Below are positions 33,468 through 43,807 of a DNA stretch of 64,000 nt, in pieces. Position 1 is the stretch's first letter. Each line of letters opens with the position of its first letter. This DNA comes from Aurantimonas aggregata (GTDB lineage Bacteria > Pseudomonadota > Alphaproteobacteria > Rhizobiales > Rhizobiaceae). The stretch is from NCBI RefSeq assembly GCF_010500835.1, contig NZ_JAAAMJ010000007.1:1-64000 (forward strand), written 5' to 3'. Both the position numbers and the translations under genes were made by a program. The notes below the pieces were generated by a model. The model had not been told where the DNA came from. It saw nothing but the letters and a program-made list of their open reading frames with translations, and searched no databases.

Positions 33468-34868
33468 ATGGCGACGGAACGACTGCTCTTTGTCACCGGG
33501 CATCTGGCCCGGCCCCGGCTCGAACGGGTGCTGACCGGCCTCGGCGAAACCGCGTTCGCCTGGGCGATCGCCGATATCGGCGTGAAGGTCGCGGCGCTCG
33601 CCACCGGCGAGATCATCGAGCGGCGCCTGAAGCGGCCGGTCGAGGCGGACCGCGTCATCCTGCCCGGCCGCTGCCGCGCCGATCTCGACCAGCTGGCGGC
33701 GAGCTTCGGCGTGCCGTTCGTGCGCGGGCCGGACGAGCTCGCCGACCTGCCGGCCTTTCTCGGCCGCAAGGGCACGCCGCCGGACCTGTCGCGCCACGAC
33801 ATGCGGATCTTCGCGGAGATCGTCGACGCGTCCGCGCTGTCGGTCGACGAGATCGTCCGCCGGGCCGAACCCATGCGGGCCGCCGGTGCCGACGTGATCG
33901 ATCTCGGCTGCCTGCCCGACACGCCGTTCGCGCATCTGGAGGCGTCCGTGCAGGCGCTTAAGGCGGCGGGGCACCGCGTCAGTGTCGATTCCGCCAATCC
34001 GGACGAGCTGTCGCGCGGCAACCGCGCCGGGGCGGACTTCCTGCTGAGCCTCACCGAGGAGACGCTGTCGATTGCCCGCGACGGCAACGCCGTGCCGATC
34101 CTGGTGCCGGCGAGGCCGCACGACTTTGCCTCGCTGGAACGGGCGATCGGCAAGGCTCGCGACATGGGCATCGACTTCATCGCCGACCCGATCCTCGACC
34201 CGATCCATTTCGGCTTTGCCGCCTCGCTGGTGCGCTATCACCGGCTGCGCGAATCCTTCCCGGATGTCGAAATCCTGATGGGGACGGGCAACCTCACCGA
34301 GCTCACCGACGCCGACACGTCGGGGATCACCGCGACCCTGCTCGGCATCTGCTCGGAACTGTCGATCCGCAACCTCCTCGTCGTGCATGTCAGCCCGCAC
34401 ACGCGGGCGACGGTGGAGGAGCACGACGCGGCGCGCCGGATGATGTTCGCCGCGCGCGAGGATGGCGCGCTGCCGCGCGGCTATTCGGCGGCGCTGCTGC
34501 AGGTCCACGACCTGAAGCCGTTTGCGGTGACTCCGGCCGAACTCGTCGAGCAGGCCGCGACCATCAAGGACCGCAACTACCGGATCGAGACGGCCGAGGA
34601 CGGGATTCATCTCTACAATCGCGACGGCCACTTCATCGAGACCGACGCCTTCGAGTTCTTCCCGCACCTGGAGGTGGAGAACGATACCGGTCATGCCTTC
34701 TATCTCGGGGCGGAGTTGCAGAAGGCCGAGATCGCCTGGCGCCTCGGCAAGCGCTACGCGCAGGACACGGCGCTCGACTTCGGCGCCGCGGCGCCGCCGC
34801 GCGAGGACGACCGCACCCGGCTGGAAGCCGCCGGCCATACGCTGAAGGCGAAGAAGCCGCCCGCCTGA
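33468..34868 (+). CDS. Dihydropteroate synthase-like protein of the H4MPT cluster
   Basis: A 466-residue protein with a separate N-terminal domain (MATERLLFVTGHLARPRLERVLTGL) and a pterin-binding TIM barrel related to dihydropteroate synthase (VRRAEPMRAAGADVIDLGCLPDTPF, HRVSVDSANPDEL, GIDFIADPILDPIHFGFAASLVRYHRL, EILMGTGNLTELTDADTSG). Such proteins are conserved in methylotroph H4MPT gene clusters and are needed for the cofactor in some species. A role joining the pterin to the aminobenzene part is likely but unproven. ATG 33468 is preferred; ATG 33450 is possible. Confidence 0.84.
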   Translation: MATERLLFVTGHLARPRLERVLTGLGETAFAWAIADIGVKVAALATGEIIERRLKRPVEADRVILPGRCRADLDQLAASFGVPFVRGPDELADLPAFLGRKGTPPDLSRHDMRIFAEIVDASALSVDEIVRRAEPMRAAGADVIDLGCLPDTPFAHLEASVQALKAAGHRVSVDSANPDELSRGNRAGADFLLSLTEETLSIARDGNAVPILVPARPHDFASLERAIGKARDMGIDFIADPILDPIHFGFAASLVRYHRLRESFPDVEILMGTGNLTELTDADTSGITATLLGICSELSIRNLLVVHVSPHTRATVEEHDAARRMMFAAREDGALPRGYSAALLQVHDLKPFAVTPAELVEQAATIKDRNYRIETAEDGIHLYNRDGHFIETDAFEFFPHLEVENDTGHAFYLGAELQKAEIAWRLGKRYAQDTALDFGAAAPPREDDRTRLEAAGHTLKAKKPPA

Positions 34869-34911
34869 GCGGCCGGTCGTCCAGGACAACTCAGACAGCA
34901 GAGAGCCCGCG

Positions 34912-35487
34912 ATGCCCCTTATCCGCGAGACCATCCTCACCACGATCTCGGACGACGGCGCGGTCCACATCGCGCCGCTCGGCATCATAGAGGACGGCGA
35001 CCACTGGATCATCGCGCCGTTCCGCCCGTCGACGACGCTCGCCAATATCGAGGCGACGGGGATCGCCGTGGTCAACTACACCGACGAGGCGAAGATCTTC
35101 GCCGGCTGCCTGACCGGGCGCCGCGACTGGCCGCTCGCGGCGGTGCCGGATTGCCGCGTGCCGCGGCTGGAGGCGGCGCTGTCGCACGACGTGCTCGAAG
35201 TGGTCTCGGTGAAGGAGGACGCGACGCGGCCGCGCTTTTCCTGCCGGGTGGCGGCCTCCGGCCAGCACCGGCCGTTCCAGGGCATGAACCGCGCCAAGGC
35301 GGCGGTGCTGGAGGCGGCGATCCTGGTCAGTCGGCTGCATATGCTGCCGGCCGAGAAGATCGAGGACGAGATCGCGTATCTCAAGATCGCCATCGACAAG
35401 ACCGCCGGCCCCGACGAGGAACAGGCCTGGTACTGGCTGCTGGAGAAGGTGATCGACCATCTGGCGAGGGTGGAGGGGGAGGGCTGA
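34912..35487 (+). CDS. DUF447-family protein of the H4MPT cluster
   Basis: 191 residues with a split-barrel flavin-binding look (MPLIRETILTTISDDGAVHIAPLGIIEDGDHWIIAPFRPSTTLANIEATGIAVVNYTD), matching DUF447 proteins shared by methanogens and methylotrophs. The second half is helical (AKAAVLEAAILVSRLHMLPAEKIEDEIAYL). It follows the DHPS-like gene by 43 bp with AGAGAG before the ATG. It may be a flavin-dependent step in H4MPT or methanofuran biosynthesis. The reaction is not known. Confidence 0.82.
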   Translation: MPLIRETILTTISDDGAVHIAPLGIIEDGDHWIIAPFRPSTTLANIEATGIAVVNYTDEAKIFAGCLTGRRDWPLAAVPDCRVPRLEAALSHDVLEVVSVKEDATRPRFSCRVAASGQHRPFQGMNRAKAAVLEAAILVSRLHMLPAEKIEDEIAYLKIAIDKTAGPDEEQAWYWLLEKVIDHLARVEGEG

Positions 35488-35658
35488 GCTTCCAGCCCCC
35501 GACGCCGCGAGCTTGCCAGATCGCACGCCTCAGCAGTGAACACAGCGTCGCAGCGTCGAACCAATCCCGCTCCTGCTCGTTGATCCCCTGATTTCGAACC
35601 GTTCCAGACTGGCGCCGCGCGGGCCGGTCACCGGGACGATGGGACAGGGGACTTCACA

Positions 35659-36180
35659 GTGATCAATCTCACCATCAACGGCACCGAGCACCAGCTCGAC
35701 GTGGACGTCAGGACGACGCTGCTCGATGCGCTGCGCGACCATCTGGCGCTGACCGGGACGAAGAAGGGCTGCGACCACGGCCAGTGCGGCGCCTGCACGG
35801 TGCTGGTCGACGGGCGGCGGATCAATTCCTGCCTGACGCTGGCGGTGATGCACGAGGGCGACGCGATCACCACGATCGAGGGGCTCGGCACGCCGGGCAA
35901 CCTCAACCCGATGCAGGAGGCCTTCCTGCATCATGACGGCTTCCAGTGCGGCTACTGCACGCCCGGCCAGATCGTCTCGGCGACCGGCATGCTGGACGAG
36001 GTCGGCAAGGGCTGGCCGAGCAATGTCAGCGCCAGCCTCGACGGCGGCGCCGAACTCTCCGACGAAGAGATCTCCGAGCGGATGAGCGGCAATCTCTGCC
36101 GCTGCTCGGCCTATCCGAACATCGTCGACGCCATCCGGACGGCCAGCGGCAAGGCCGCCAAGACGGGGGAATCGGCATGA
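35659..36180 (+). CDS. paoA: Aldehyde oxidoreductase, [2Fe-2S] subunit (PaoA type)
   Basis: The small subunit of a xanthine-oxidase family molybdenum enzyme, 173 residues. It carries the plant-type cluster motif [22 protein letters not shown] and the second cluster motif CGYCTPGQ...[11 protein letters not shown]. No long signal peptide is visible, in contrast to E. coli PaoA, so the enzyme may be cytoplasmic. The start is a GTG at 35659. It overlaps the FAD subunit gene by 4 bp. Order iron-sulfur, FAD, molybdenum matches paoABC; the gene name is given by that order and the FAD-subunit features. Confidence 0.86.
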   Translation: MINLTINGTEHQLDVDVRTTLLDALRDHLALTGTKKGCDHGQCGACTVLVDGRRINSCLTLAVMHEGDAITTIEGLGTPGNLNPMQEAFLHHDGFQCGYCTPGQIVSATGMLDEVGKGWPSNVSASLDGGAELSDEEISERMSGNLCRCSAYPNIVDAIRTASGKAAKTGESA

Positions 36181-37169
36181 AATCCTTCGAGTACAACCGC
36201 GCCGCCGACGTCTCCGACGCCGTCCGCCTCTCCGGCACCACGATGGGACGGTTCATCGCCGGGGGCACCAATCTCCTCGACCTGATGAAGCTGGAAGTCG
36301 AGACGCCAGACGGGCTGATCGACATCAGCCGCCTGCCGCTGAAGGACATCACGGTCGAAGACGACGGCCGATTGCGGATCGGGGCGATGGTCGCCAATTC
36401 CGATCTCGCCGCCGACGAGCGCGTGCGCCGCGACTATCCGGTGCTGTCGCGGGCGCTTCTCGCCGGCGCCTCCGGGCAACTGCGCAACAAGGCGACGACC
36501 GGCGGCAATTTGCTGCAGCGCACTCGCTGCTATTATTTCTATGACACGACGGCGCCCTGCAACAAGCGCGAGCCGGGCTCCGGCTGTGGCGCCATCGGCG
36601 GCTTCAATCGCATCCACGCGATCCTCGGCGCCAGCGACAAGTGCATCGCCACGCATCCGTCCGACATGGCGGTGGCGATGCGCGCGCTCGGCGCGACGGT
36701 CGAGACGCGCAAGACCGACGGCTCGACCGCGGAAGTCCCGATCGAGGATTTCCACCGGCTGCCGGACGAGACGCCGGAGATCGAGACCAATCTCGAGCCG
36801 GGCGAGCTGATCACCGCGGTCCTGCTGCCGAAGCCTGTCGGCGGCGTGCAGCTCTACCGCAAGGTGCGCGACCGGGCGTCCTACGCCTTCGCGCTCGTCT
36901 CGGTGGCGGCGGTCATCCGCATGGACGGCGGCAAGATCGCCGAAGCAAGCTTGGCGTTCGGGGGGCTCGCCCACAAGCCATGGCGCGATGCGGCGGTGGA
37001 AGCTGCACTGGTCGGCCAGACGCCATCGAAGGCGCTTTTCGCCAAGGCTGCCGACATCCTCCTGAAGGATGCCACGGGCCAGGGCGAGAACGATTTCAAG
37101 ATTCCGCTGACGCGGCGCACGCTCGCTGCCGTGCTGCGCGAAGCGACCACCGAGGGAGCGACCGCATGA
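36177..37169 (+). CDS. paoB: Aldehyde oxidoreductase, FAD subunit (PaoB type)
   Basis: 330 residues of the FAD-binding subunit: [21 protein letters not shown] binds FAD, ending with the CO-dehydrogenase flavoprotein C-terminal fold. It has the insertion [31 protein letters not shown], whose cysteines carry an extra [4Fe-4S] cluster in PaoB-type enzymes and are absent from most xanthine dehydrogenases. Coupled by overlap to both neighbours. Confidence 0.88.
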   Translation: MKSFEYNRAADVSDAVRLSGTTMGRFIAGGTNLLDLMKLEVETPDGLIDISRLPLKDITVEDDGRLRIGAMVANSDLAADERVRRDYPVLSRALLAGASGQLRNKATTGGNLLQRTRCYYFYDTTAPCNKREPGSGCGAIGGFNRIHAILGASDKCIATHPSDMAVAMRALGATVETRKTDGSTAEVPIEDFHRLPDETPEIETNLEPGELITAVLLPKPVGGVQLYRKVRDRASYAFALVSVAAVIRMDGGKIAEASLAFGGLAHKPWRDAAVEAALVGQTPSKALFAKAADILLKDATGQGENDFKIPLTRRTLAAVLREATTEGATA

Positions 37170-39394
37170 ACACCCATGTGATGGACAAGGCGATCGGCGA
37201 GACCCGTCTCGACCGCGACACGCAGGGCGTCATCGGCAAGCCCGCCGACCGCTATGAGGGGCCGTTGAAGGTGACGGGCACGGCGCCTTACGCCTACGAG
37301 CACCTGAAGGGCGAGGAGGTCGGTTACGGCTTCGTCGTCACGGCCGGCATCGGCAAGGGCAAGATCGTCTCGGTGGATACGCTGGCGGCACTTTCGGCGC
37401 CGGGCGTGCTGGCGGTGGTCGACGGCGACAAGATCCTGCGTGCATCGGCGCAGCCGATGAGCCCGGCGGCGCAGACGATCAACGGCGAGGTCTTCCATTA
37501 CGGCCAGCCGGTGGCACTGGTCGTCGCGAAGAGCTTCGAGGCCGCCCGCCATGCCGCCAAGCTGGTGACCATCGAATACGAGCCGACCGAGGGACGTTAC
37601 GACCTCGCCAAGGTGCAGCATACCGGCGTGCCGTCACAGCGGGGCGTCATGCCCTCGGACACCGGGCGCGGCGATTTCGAGAAAGCGTTCGAAGCGGCTG
37701 AGGTGAAGTTCGACCAGACCTACACGACGCCCAGCCAGCATTCGGCGGCGATGGAGCCGCAGGCCACGGTCGCCAAGTGGGACGGTGACCAGCTGACGGT
37801 GTGGTCGTCCTGCCAGCTGCTGGAGACCAACGTCCAGCAGATCGCGAGCGGTGTCGGCGTGCCGGTCAAGAATGTCCGGCTGCTCAGCCCCTATATTGGC
37901 GGCGGCTTCGGCAACAAGCTCGGCATCGGACCCGACGGCGTGCTGGCGGCGCTCGGCGCCAAGGCGGCCGGCCGGCCGGTCAAGCTGGCGCTGACGCGGC
38001 AGACGGTGTTCCAGGCGACGTCGCGCCGTTCGGAGACCATCCAGCGGATCCGCATCGGTACCACCAAGGCGGGACAGATCACCGCCTTCGCCCACGAGAC
38101 CTGGGCGGCCAATTCCCCCGGCAACGGCTTCTTCGAGCCGGCCGGCGTTTCCAGCGTGTTCCTTTATGCCGGCAAGGATCGCAAGATCACCCACCGGCTG
38201 TGCGAGACGGACGTGCTGATGACGTCGGCGGTTCGCGCGCCGGGCGAGGCTGTCGGCATGCTGGCGCTGGAGAATGCCATGGACGAGATGGCGGAAAAAC
38301 TGGGTCTCGACCCGGTGGCTTTCCGGCGAATGAACGAGCCGGATGTCATGCCGCAGGACGATCTGCCGTTCTCCTCGCGCATGCTCGTCGAGTGCTACGC
38401 CGAGGGCGCCAGGCTGTTCGGCTGGGACAAGCGGCCCGCCAAGCCCGGCACCGTTCGCGATGGCGAATGGCTGATCGGCTACGGCATGGCGTCGGCGTCG
38501 CGGGCGAACTCGCTGATGAAATCGTCGGCGGAAGTCGAGCTGTCGCCGGACGGTCGCGCCACGGTGCGCACCGCCATGACCGACATCGGCACCGGCACCT
38601 ACACGATCCTGCAGCAGATCGCCGGCGAGATGCTCGGCCTGCCGCTCGATCGGGTCGACGTCGTGCTCGGCGACACGTCGCTGCCGGCTTCGTCCGGCTC
38701 GGGCGGCTCATGGGGTGCCAACAGCGCCGGCTCCTCGGTCTATGTCGCCTGCGAAGAGCTGATCGGCACGCTGGCCAAGCGGCTCGGCGTCGACGCGGAC
38801 GGGCTGACGCTGAAGGACGGCTTCGCCATCGCCGGCAACCGGCAGATCCCGTATGCGGAGATTCTCGCCGGCGAAAGCCTGTCGGCAACCGGCACGATCG
38901 AGCCGGGCAAGACCTCCAAGTCGCACCACCAGGCGAGCTATGGCGCGCATTTCTGCGAAGTGGCGGTCAATTCCGTCACCGGCGAAACGCGCGTTCGGCG
39001 GCTCCTGACGGTCGCGGCGGCGGGTCGGATCCTCAACGAGAAGACCGCCAAGTCGCAGTGCTATGGCGGCCAGATCTGGGGCATCGGCTCGGCGCTGACC
39101 GAGGAGCTGGTGACGGACAAGCGCACCGGTCTCCTGGTCAATCACGACCTCGCCGAGTACCACGTGCCGGTCAATCTCGACATTCCCCAGCTCGAGGTGG
39201 TGCTGCTGGAAGAGCGCGACCCGCATGCAAGCCCGCTGGCCGGCAAGGGCATCGGCGAACTGGCGCTGGCCGGCGTCGGCGCCGCCGTGACCAACGCGAT
39301 CTACAATGCGTGCGGCGCACGGGTGCGGAGCTACCCGATGACGCTCGACAAGGTACTCGCCGGCATGCCCGACGAGATTGCCGACGCTGCATGA
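37166..39394 (+). CDS. paoC: Aldehyde oxidoreductase, molybdenum-cofactor subunit (PaoC type)
   Basis: The 742-residue catalytic subunit oxidises aldehydes to acids. Family features are [30 protein letters not shown] (cofactor loop), [42 protein letters not shown] and the catalytic Glu in [15 protein letters not shown]. The natural aldehyde is not evident. The position between C1 cofactor genes allows a role against formaldehyde or other aldehydes from methylotrophic growth, but that is inference. A strong terminator follows at 39401. Confidence 0.9.
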   Translation: MNTHVMDKAIGETRLDRDTQGVIGKPADRYEGPLKVTGTAPYAYEHLKGEEVGYGFVVTAGIGKGKIVSVDTLAALSAPGVLAVVDGDKILRASAQPMSPAAQTINGEVFHYGQPVALVVAKSFEAARHAAKLVTIEYEPTEGRYDLAKVQHTGVPSQRGVMPSDTGRGDFEKAFEAAEVKFDQTYTTPSQHSAAMEPQATVAKWDGDQLTVWSSCQLLETNVQQIASGVGVPVKNVRLLSPYIGGGFGNKLGIGPDGVLAALGAKAAGRPVKLALTRQTVFQATSRRSETIQRIRIGTTKAGQITAFAHETWAANSPGNGFFEPAGVSSVFLYAGKDRKITHRLCETDVLMTSAVRAPGEAVGMLALENAMDEMAEKLGLDPVAFRRMNEPDVMPQDDLPFSSRMLVECYAEGARLFGWDKRPAKPGTVRDGEWLIGYGMASASRANSLMKSSAEVELSPDGRATVRTAMTDIGTGTYTILQQIAGEMLGLPLDRVDVVLGDTSLPASSGSGGSWGANSAGSSVYVACEELIGTLAKRLGVDADGLTLKDGFAIAGNRQIPYAEILAGESLSATGTIEPGKTSKSHHQASYGAHFCEVAVNSVTGETRVRRLLTVAAAGRILNEKTAKSQCYGGQIWGIGSALTEELVTDKRTGLLVNHDLAEYHVPVNLDIPQLEVVLLEERDPHASPLAGKGIGELALAGVGAAVTNAIYNACGARVRSYPMTLDKVLAGMPDEIADAA

Positions 39395-39400
39395 CCGGGC

Positions 39401-39447
39401 CGGGAACGGGCGACATCACGTCGCCCGTTCCCGCTGACAGGCGGTTT
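39401..39447 (+). terminator. Strong hairpin, probable terminator after paoC
   Basis: CGGGAACGGGCGAC (39401-39414), loop ATCAC, GTCGCCCGTTCCCG (39420-39433): a perfect 14-bp stem. A TTTT run comes 10 bases later. It also separates the convergent GGDEF gene. Confidence 0.75.
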
Positions 39448-39458
39448 TAGGCAACTCG

Positions 39459-40478
39459 TCAGGCGGCGCGGTTGCTGCGCCGCTCCAACATCATGGTCGG
39501 CTCGAACATCCGGTGGGTGTTGCGGCCGCTTTCCTTGGCCGCATAGAGGGCCATGTCGGCACGGACGAACAGGTCGGCCGCGCTGCAGTCGCCAACTCGT
39601 GCGATGCCGATCGAGGCACCGATGGTGGACTGTATGCCGCCGCATCCGATCGGCCGCCCCAGCGCGCTGACGATGGTTTCGGCGAGAGTCGTGACGGCGT
39701 CGTCGGACGTCGTCGGACCGACGAGAAGCGCGAACTCGTCGCCGCCGATGCGGGCGACGAGTTCGGCGTCACCCCCTAGCTCCTTCAACCGCGTCGCGAT
39801 GACCTTCAGGCAGTCGTCGCCGATGGCATGCCCGAAACTGTCGTTGATCGCCTTGAAGCCATCGAGATCGACCAGCAGGAGAGCGCCCGTTGCGCCTTCA
39901 GCGAGCGTCGCAAGTCCGGCCTGGAAGCGACTGCGGTTGGCAAGGCCGGTCATGACATCGAATTCGGCCAGATAGCGGGTCTGTTCGAGGAGGAGCTTTT
40001 CCTCGGTGATGTCCTGCTTCATTCCGAAGATCCGGACCGGTTTGCCATCCTCGGACTCGACCGTGGCGGTGATCCGGATCCAGCGGCGCTTGCCGGCGGC
40101 GCTGACGATCTCGGTTTCGAGCGTGAACCCGCTGCTTTCCTCGATCGCACGGCTGCGGAGCGTCTCGAGCGCCTGGCGGGAGTCCGGCGGATAGCATTCG
40201 AGGGTCAGTTCGCGGACCGGCGGCACGCCGCGCGGCAGGTCGAAGATGTCGTAGACCACGTCGGTCCAGGTGAGCGCATGGTCGGCCAGGTTGCATTCCC
40301 AGACCCCAATCCGGGCAGCGGCAGAGGCGCGCTCGAAGACTTCCCGGCTGCGGGCGAGAGCCGCCGCCTGTCGACGGATCAACGCCTCCTGCGCCGCGAC
40401 CCTGCGATGCAGGGCAGCCAGCGCCTCCGGCTCCGCAGTTCGAACGGCAGCGCTCGATCTCACGACAGACCTGGCCAT
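39459..40478 (-). CDS. PAS-GGDEF protein, probable diguanylate cyclase
   Basis: 339 residues from ATG 40478 (a TTG at 40529 would add 17). An N-terminal helix (LAALHRRVAAQEALIRRQAAALARSREVFERA) leads into a PAS/PAC domain (ARIGVWECNLADHALTWTDVVYDIFDL to RIFGMKQDITEEK) and a GGDEF domain with DVMTGLANRSRFQ and the active-site motif RIGGDEFALLV. The signature GGDEF is intact, so synthesis of cyclic di-GMP is expected. No membrane segment is seen. It is unrelated in operon terms to its neighbours. Confidence 0.9.
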   Translation of the reverse strand: MARSVVRSSAAVRTAEPEALAALHRRVAAQEALIRRQAAALARSREVFERASAAARIGVWECNLADHALTWTDVVYDIFDLPRGVPPVRELTLECYPPDSRQALETLRSRAIEESSGFTLETEIVSAAGKRRWIRITATVESEDGKPVRIFGMKQDITEEKLLLEQTRYLAEFDVMTGLANRSRFQAGLATLAEGATGALLLVDLDGFKAINDSFGHAIGDDCLKVIATRLKELGGDAELVARIGGDEFALLVGPTTSDDAVTTLAETIVSALGRPIGCGGIQSTIGASIGIARVGDCSAADLFVRADMALYAAKESGRNTHRMFEPTMMLERRSNRAA

Positions 40479-40721
40479 GGCGGACGGCAGAACCGGTTCA
40501 TCATGGTGCAACGCCTGACTGCAATGCAAATGACAGATGGCAAGAGCGTGCAGCGCGGCCGAATCCGTTGCCGCAGGCTGCAGGTCTCGTCGGATGTTCT
40601 GCCATCGATCCTCGCGTCCGTTCTCGTAACCGAGCCCAATCTATCGGCGACAGGGTTAACGCGTCGTTAGCCGGCCACGCAAGTGCTCGGCTGGTCAGGG
40701 GGCGGCCACTCGCCGTGTCGC

Positions 40722-41258
40722 TCAGGACTCGGCGGAGCCTACGACGCCCGGCACATGATAGGCCGCCATGTGCCGGACGTAGTCGGCCTTGCCGAGATCG
40801 ACGCCAAGATGCCGCAGGATCGCGTAGGCGGTGACCACGTGAAAATAGAACTGCGGCAGCGCCCAGTCGCGGACGAACTCCGCTCCGCTCATCCGGAACG
40901 CCATGCCGTTCGGCAGACGGAGGTCGACGACGCGCTCCGCACCGGCATCGATATCCTGCGCCGACGCCGCGCGAAGCGCTGAGCGGGTCTCGGCGATCTG
41001 GGACTGCATCGCCGCTATCGTATCCTGGCGTGCCAGGGGCGGGGGCACGTCCTTGTCCTGCAGCCGGGCGAGCGCCTCCACCACCTGGATGCAGCTGAAG
41101 CGGACCTGGTCGGCGAGCGGCAACATGTCGGGCGCGAGCCGCGCGTCGAGCATGTCCGGCGCGGCGTCGCCCAGATGGGTCTCCGCCTTCTCGAGGAAGC
41201 CGGAGAGCGATCCCAGCATCTGGGTGAAGGTCGGGACAACAAGCGTATAGAGCGACAT
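40722..41258 (-). CDS. DUF1993-family protein
   Basis: 178 residues, predicted four-helix bundle related to DinB-like folds: MSLYTLVVPTFTQMLGSLSGFLEKAETHL at the start, VRFSCIQVVEALARLQD in the middle, FYFHVVTAYAILRHLGVDLGKADYVRHM at the end. GAGGAAAG precedes the ATG. The family has no settled function. It lies 56 bp downstream of the MfnF-like gene in the same direction and may be transcribed with it. Confidence 0.82.
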   Translation of the reverse strand: MSLYTLVVPTFTQMLGSLSGFLEKAETHLGDAAPDMLDARLAPDMLPLADQVRFSCIQVVEALARLQDKDVPPPLARQDTIAAMQSQIAETRSALRAASAQDIDAGAERVVDLRLPNGMAFRMSGAEFVRDWALPQFYFHVVTAYAILRHLGVDLGKADYVRHMAAYHVPGVVGSAES

Positions 41259-41314
41259 GGTCTTTCCTCCTCGGTACCGGTTTCTGCGCGGCGCCGCCGC
41301 TGGCGATCGTCCGC

Positions 41315-42343
41315 TCAGCCGCGCCGGGCGGCGAGCAGCGCCAGCGCCGCCGCCGGGGCTGCCCGACAGACGGCTTCCCGGCTTTCAGCCGGGCAGTCCA
41401 GAAGGTCGGAGAAGTCGACGACGCCGCGATCGAGCCGCGCCGCCAGCCGGCGCAGCACAGGCCGGCCCGCACCGGCGATGACCACCGGCGCGTCGTCGGT
41501 CAGATCCTCCCGCGACAGGACCCGCAGCGCCGCGTCGTGGATGCGGCGGACCTGCGCCTCGGCGAAGGCGTGTCCCAGCCATTCCCAGGCGCCGTCGGTG
41601 CCGTCCGAGGCATCCATGCCGATCATGCGGGCGAGGCGCCGGCGCGAGCCCTCCAGCGTCTTCGCCTGGCCGTCGGCGGCGGGATAGAGGTCGTCGGCCT
41701 CGTCGAGCGTGCCGACGACGCGCTGCACGTCGGCCATGCTGGCGAAGAACTCGTTCATCACCGGCACGAGGCGGCCGGAAAACGGCACCTCGCTGGCGAC
41801 GGCCATGAGCGCGGTGCGGGTGAAACCCTGATAGACCAGCTCGCCCGCCGCCAGCCGTTCGGCGTCGGTGGCGGCGGTGGCCCGCACCGTCCCGCCGGCG
41901 ACCGGGATGATGTCGGTGGTGGTCGAGCCCATGTCGAGGAACAGCGCCTCCTCGATGGCGCCGGCGGCGAGCGTGGCGCTCGCATGCCAGTTCGCCGAGG
42001 CGATCCGGGCGACGTGTTCGCCGGCCGCCTCGGGGCTGACGAACCCCGCATCGCCGGCATAGACCGCGACGTCGCCCGACAGCTTATCCGCGAACAGCCG
42101 CGTCAGCGCCGCGACGCCCTCGCTGCGCGAGGAAAAGACATCGGAGAGTTCGCCGGTCATGGTGACGGCGTGGCGGTCGACCGCCTCGACCTCGGCGAGG
42201 ATCGTCGCCAGCGCGTCGTCGAGCCGGTCGAGGCCCTGCCAGATCGGGCTCGGTTCCTGCCAGACCTTCACGATACGGTCCCCGTCGGCGAGCGCCGCCT
42301 TCAGATGCGCGCCGCCCACGTCCCACCCCAGCACTCTCGTCAT
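41315..42343 (-). CDS. Hydantoinase/oxoprolinase-fold protein, MfnF-like
   Basis: 342 residues of the actin-like ATPase fold: GWDVGGAHLKAAL (phosphate 1), FLDMGSTTTDIIPV (phosphate 2) and VVIAGAGRPVLRRLA (adenosine). Proteins of this kind in H4MPT/methanofuran gene sets include archaeal MfnF, which couples the furan unit to the glutamyl-tyramine unit of methanofuran. The neighbourhood and the presence of MfnB- and MfnE-like genes make that role likely here. It is divergent from the HisA/F-like gene over 71 bp. Confidence 0.82.
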   Translation of the reverse strand: MTRVLGWDVGGAHLKAALADGDRIVKVWQEPSPIWQGLDRLDDALATILAEVEAVDRHAVTMTGELSDVFSSRSEGVAALTRLFADKLSGDVAVYAGDAGFVSPEAAGEHVARIASANWHASATLAAGAIEEALFLDMGSTTTDIIPVAGGTVRATAATDAERLAAGELVYQGFTRTALMAVASEVPFSGRLVPVMNEFFASMADVQRVVGTLDEADDLYPAADGQAKTLEGSRRRLARMIGMDASDGTDGAWEWLGHAFAEAQVRRIHDAALRVLSREDLTDDAPVVIAGAGRPVLRRLAARLDRGVVDFSDLLDCPAESREAVCRAAPAAALALLAARRG

Positions 42344-42414
42344 GCCTTGCCCGTCCGTTTCTGCTACGGCCCTTCCTATAGCATCGAACGACGGCGGCGC
42401 GAGCCGAAGGCAAC

Positions 42415-43110
42415 ATGCAGATCATTCCGGTACTCGACATCAAGGACGGCGTCGTGGTTCGCGGCGCCGGCGGCGACCGGGCCAATTACCGGCCGATCGT
42501 CACCCCGCTCGCCGCCGGCGCCGAACCGGTGGCGGTGGCGAAGGGGCTGATGACGCTGGCGGATTTTCCCGCGATCTACATCGCCGATCTCGACGGCATC
42601 GAGGGCAGGGCCCCGAACGCGGCGGCGCTGGCGGACCTCCTGCAGGCGTTTCCGCAGACGCAGTTCTGGATCGATGCCGGGGTTCGGACGCGGTCGGATG
42701 TGGAAGGGATCCTCCAGGTGCCGCGCCAGGTCGCGGTGATCGGATCGGAATCGATCGACGATGCGTCCGTCGCGGCGGGCTTTGCCGGCGAGGGCCGGGC
42801 GGTGCTGTCGCTCGACTTCCGGGGCGATGAATTTCTGGGCCCGGCCGATCTTCTGGAAGACGCCGCATGCTGGCCGCAGCGCGTCGTCGTCATGACGCTG
42901 GCGAAGGTCGGCAGCGGCGCCGGGCCGGACCTCGCACGGCTGGCGGATATCGCCGGGCGGGCGGGAGGACGCAGCGTTTTCGCCGCGGGTGGCGTCCGTC
43001 ATTCCGGTGACGTCGCGGCGCTCTGGGCTGCCGGCATCGCCGGCGCGCTGGTGTCCACGGCGCTGCATGACGGGCGGCTCGACGTCGCCAGCCTCAAGCA
43101 GGGCGCCTAG
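42415..43110 (+). CDS. HisA/HisF-related TIM-barrel protein
   Basis: 231 residues similar to phosphoribosylformimino isomerases (MQIIPVLDIKDGVVVRGAGGDRANYRPI, FPAIYIADLDGIEGRAPN, FAAGGVRHSGDVAALWAAGIAGALVSTAL). It is not HisA itself, since the histidine genes are absent and the central region (QTQFWIDAGVRTRSD) differs. Such paralogs are common in archaeal and bacterial H4MPT gene clusters, where the step is undefined. ATG 42415 has AAGG upstream. Confidence 0.8.
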   Translation: MQIIPVLDIKDGVVVRGAGGDRANYRPIVTPLAAGAEPVAVAKGLMTLADFPAIYIADLDGIEGRAPNAAALADLLQAFPQTQFWIDAGVRTRSDVEGILQVPRQVAVIGSESIDDASVAAGFAGEGRAVLSLDFRGDEFLGPADLLEDAACWPQRVVVMTLAKVGSGAGPDLARLADIAGRAGGRSVFAAGGVRHSGDVAALWAAGIAGALVSTALHDGRLDVASLKQGA

Positions 43111-43153
43111 TCCATCCGCTGACACGCCGCCATGTGCCGCAACGCTTCGGCCA

Positions 43154-43178
43154 CGAAAAAGGGGCCACGGGGCCCCTT
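43154..43178 (-). terminator. Terminator downstream of fae
   Basis: AAGGGGCC (43159-43166), loop ACGG, GGCCCCTT (43171-43178). A run of five A at 43156-43160 gives the T tract on the minus strand, so it should end transcripts coming from fae. It may also work weakly for the plus-strand gene ending at 43110. Confidence 0.8.
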
Positions 43179-43297
43179 CCTGTCGTCGTCCTCGGATGGA
43201 AGACCGGGTTCTACTGGAACCCGAATTTGGCGGCCAATCGCCGGAGAAGGCCGGCGGGCATCGCCGGCTTGGTGTCTTCCCCGGGATGGTCTCTTGT

Positions 43298-43807
43298 CTA
43301 AGCCCCGGCGAACGGATGGGATGCGGTACCCTTCTTGGCTACGACTTCGGCGGCGGTCGGCGTGCCCTTGATGGCGCGCTCGATGGATTCCATCGTCGCC
43401 TGGTAGTTGTAGTCGCGGATCTTGGCGTCGTCCTCGGCTTCCCAGTGGATGAAGACGCCGACGCAGATGAACAGGTCGTCGGCTTCGGCAGCCGGGATGA
43501 TGCCCTTCTCGACGGAATCGGCGACGGCGCGCGCGACGGCGGTCTGGGCTGGGCCGAACATCTGGACGGCCTGCTTGGCGCCCTTGATGGTGACCTTGTT
43601 GAACATCACGGTGTTCGGCTTGCAGGGAAGGTTCGGCGCGACCACGGCGAGGAGGGTGGTGAAGCCGTCCTTGTTGTTGGTCAGCGAGTTACAGAATGCC
43701 GATTCCGCGGCCGAACCCCGGGGTCCGATGATCAGGTCGATGTGGGCAACTTCGTTGCCTTCGCCGACGAGCGATTCGCCGACCATCACTTTGTTGATGG
43801 TTGCCAT
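43298..43807 (-). CDS. fae: Formaldehyde-activating enzyme
   Basis: It joins formaldehyde to tetrahydromethanopterin to give methylene-H4MPT in the cytoplasm, the entry of the pathway and the main formaldehyde detoxifier. It has 169 residues from ATG 43807, with GGAGGAACTG just upstream. The conserved His22 lies in [17 protein letters not shown]; other marks are [46 protein letters not shown] and FIHWEAEDD. It is separated by about 240 bp from the mch-mtdB operon in the same direction and ends at its own terminator, which suits its usual very high expression. Confidence 0.97.
   Translation of the reverse strand: MATINKVMVGESLVGEGNEVAHIDLIIGPRGSAAESAFCNSLTNNKDGFTTLLAVVAPNLPCKPNTVMFNKVTIKGAKQAVQMFGPAQTAVARAVADSVEKGIIPAAEADDLFICVGVFIHWEAEDDAKIRDYNYQATMESIERAIKGTPTAAEVVAKKGTASHPFAGA

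Noticed and set aside
42415-43110. Calling the TIM-barrel gene hisA
   Set aside because: No histidine operon genes around it, the sequence diverges in the middle, and its paralog group is typical of H4MPT clusters.
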